Positions 62,266-64,000 of a DNA stretch of 64,000 nucleotides are shown here, in pieces. Position numbers and translations under genes: made by a program. The stretch is from Lineus longissimus (taxonomy: Eukaryota > Nemertea > Pilidiophora > Heteronemertea > Lineidae): the NCBI RefSeq assembly GCF_910592395.1, contig NC_088309.1, positions 8,994,501-9,058,500 on the forward strand, read 5' to 3'. Position 1 is the stretch's first letter. Each line of letters begins with the position of its first letter. The notes under the pieces are model-generated. The model saw only the letters and a list, made by a program, of their open reading frames with translations. It had not been told where the DNA came from and searched no databases.

Positions 62266-64000
62266 TGTACCGTGTATTACTTCACTATTTAAAATATTCC
62301 TGGTATAGTATAATACATAGTCCGAGTACATCTTTTGGTGTGATATTCAATAATTGTTAGAGGTTTCACAAATCTTTACGCTGCACATATTCATGTATTC
62401 ACAATTAGAATCCTGGGTTGTTTGCAAACATTGTACCTGTCCCAGAGTATGCTCACTTGAAAGAAGGAATCGATAAATGAAAAACAGATCATGTTACGGC
62501 TTTCTGAGTGGAAATATTGTGCTATACACTTCAAAGGCTGTCTGAGAGCAAATAACTTGTCATCTTTCTGTATGGACAATTATACGGCTAGTCATAATAC
62601 ACATTTTAAAATGGAGTCGAGAAGGAAATGTTTTTAGCAGAATTATGATCATGTCAGACTTTCCTAATCTAAAGATTTTTAACACTCCCAGAAAAACCTT
62701 CATTTTTAATAAAAGCAGCACTCTTCATTTCACTCAAATGTTTTAAGCACATTGATCGTATCGGACATGACAATCAAGGTGACAGCACTTGCTAAACCAG
62801 CCAATCGATTAGGTCGACATGCTAGCTATGATGTCAAAGGTTGCCAAGCCTAATTAGCCCCATGGTGCTCATCATGGTCTGCTGTAAATAGATTTGAGGG
62901 TTTCATCTTTCCCTGTGGACATCATAATTTTTCATCTGTTCACAGACTACCATTTTTGCAACATGGATGAAAATGCTGTACCTCAATTGGTCAAATAGCG
63001 ACAAGGAAAATATTTCGCCTCCAACAAGCCCATCAACTTATCAGTCATCTTGAATTGTATCAATAGTCTGCTCTGTTGCAAACACATGCATAACCCAGCT
63101 GCCGAAGATCGAGGACACATTGCCGGTAGAGTACAGCTTCTCAATCATGAGAATAGCAACAACCAAGTCTGATGACTCAGTTGGCTGCGTCTTTTGTGCT
63201 CCGCACACAGATATGCCCAGCATGCTGTATGTCAAGAGTGTTGGGGCTTGATAGGGTTTCTTGCAAGTGGTGTAATGTGTCCACAGGACAGATAAAGCAG
63301 AGATGGGAGGAAAGATTGTGCTGGGAAAAACAAGATCAATTGTCACCGGCATGTCAGTGGTGAAACGGCAGCTCAATGGGGTACCTGCCTTCAAAACGTG
63401 TAAACATGCCACCAGAAATGGACAAACCAACTGCATCCACGCATACCTCACGTCTGCCCTCATCACTGCTTCAGAAACTTCAGAAACTCAGAATATATTT
63501 ATGCAGAGGACATACGAAGTCTTTGTTTCAATTGACAGATGTCTTTTTGGCGAATCTATTCTAAAGATAGTCAGGCAATTATCTCTTACGGAAATCTTTT
63601 TTGGAGAGTGGTAAAGTGCGGACAACATGAGGGATACTTAGTAAAAACCACTTGGCATCCAAGGTGTTAAAATAATTGTTTTAAAAAAGGGGTCTTTTAG
63701 ATCTCAAAGCCTTTGTGTCAAGATGAGTGCTGTATTAAAAAGTCATTCTCATCTATCACGATAATCTGGACAAATTTGAACATTACAGCTGGTTGTCACT
63801 AGTGATCCATAGAGATGCATGCCGCAGATAGGGAGGGAAGATTGATCCATACATAACGCCACCATGCACACTCAATCAATTATTGGACATTATGACAATT
63901 ATTTACTTTGGAAGCCATAATTAGATTTTATCTGTGCGAGCTAGTGTCTCTCAACCCTGTGCTTTCATTTAACCAAAAAATGTTTCAATCAAAGTAGACT

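Larger units (their letters stand above)
58664..64000. other. No recognisable gene apart from weak candidates
   Basis: The longest frame is 141 codons on the minus strand (63041-63466), within chance expectation. It has a Cys/Thr-containing, non-repetitive sequence and a GAG|GTATGC donor-like site, but no recognisable motif. The rest is AT-rich with only the short motifs listed separately. Confidence 0.4.

Noticed and set aside
63041-63466. 141-codon minus-strand ORF
   Set aside because: Length expected by chance for this base composition over 64 kb; no motif, no good acceptor.

Overview
This is a eukaryotic, AT-rich, gene-poor window. It has no prokaryotic-style operons, no rRNA, no CRISPR array and no long intact ORF on either strand. 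Short open frames bounded by splice-like signals, several non-autonomous transposons and simple-sequence tracts point to an invertebrate animal genome with large introns. The repeats resemble families I associate with marine invertebrates, but I cannot name the species or phylum. Coding content: the two best-supported exons are on the minus strand. One is a 384-nt Thr/Pro-rich exon (49679-50062) ending in a basic stretch that resembles a nuclear localisation signal. The other is a 303-nt exon (26473-26775) built around five tandem 9-residue Cys repeats. Both are whole numbers of codons in phase 0 at both ends, and both have good acceptors and donors. They may be internal exons of one gene separated by a 22.9-kb intron. 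Further downstream on the same strand are two phase-0 microexon candidates of 39 nt (21437-21475) and 27 nt (10330-10356). A 42-nt phase-0 candidate lies on the plus strand (51930-51971). I do not recognise the gene. Several weaker exon candidates are listed with low confidence, because a 64-kb window read on both strands yields many such coincidences. Mobile elements dominate what can be recognised. A textbook TTAA-flanked piggyBac-like MITE lies at 23214-23700. A 415-bp TIR element with a TATTA duplication lies at 58244-58658, and a 120-bp inverted-repeat MITE at 47433-47552. Two copies of a foldback element joined to a tRNA-like sequence lie at 12780 and 46307. A tRNA-derived SINE head lies on the minus strand near 7.2 kb, and there are pogo/Tigger-like terminal fragments. 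Three related copies of a microsatellite-bearing element (8.2-8.8, 9.9-10.3 and 54.6-55.7 kb) have modules rich in TGACCT/AGGTCA half-sites; the longest ends in a perfect 11-bp hairpin. Other structure includes an A-B-A-B tandem array at 14.6-15.3 kb, two poly-G tracts, some diverged duplications and a TAAT-dense block near 5.4 kb that could be regulatory. The remaining sequence looks like intronic or intergenic DNA without recognisable features. I see no clear evidence of a complete novel system. The most unusual items are the coding 27-bp minisatellite with its set of phase-0 exons, the mobile element carrying nuclear-receptor-like half-sites, and the uncatalogued MITE families.
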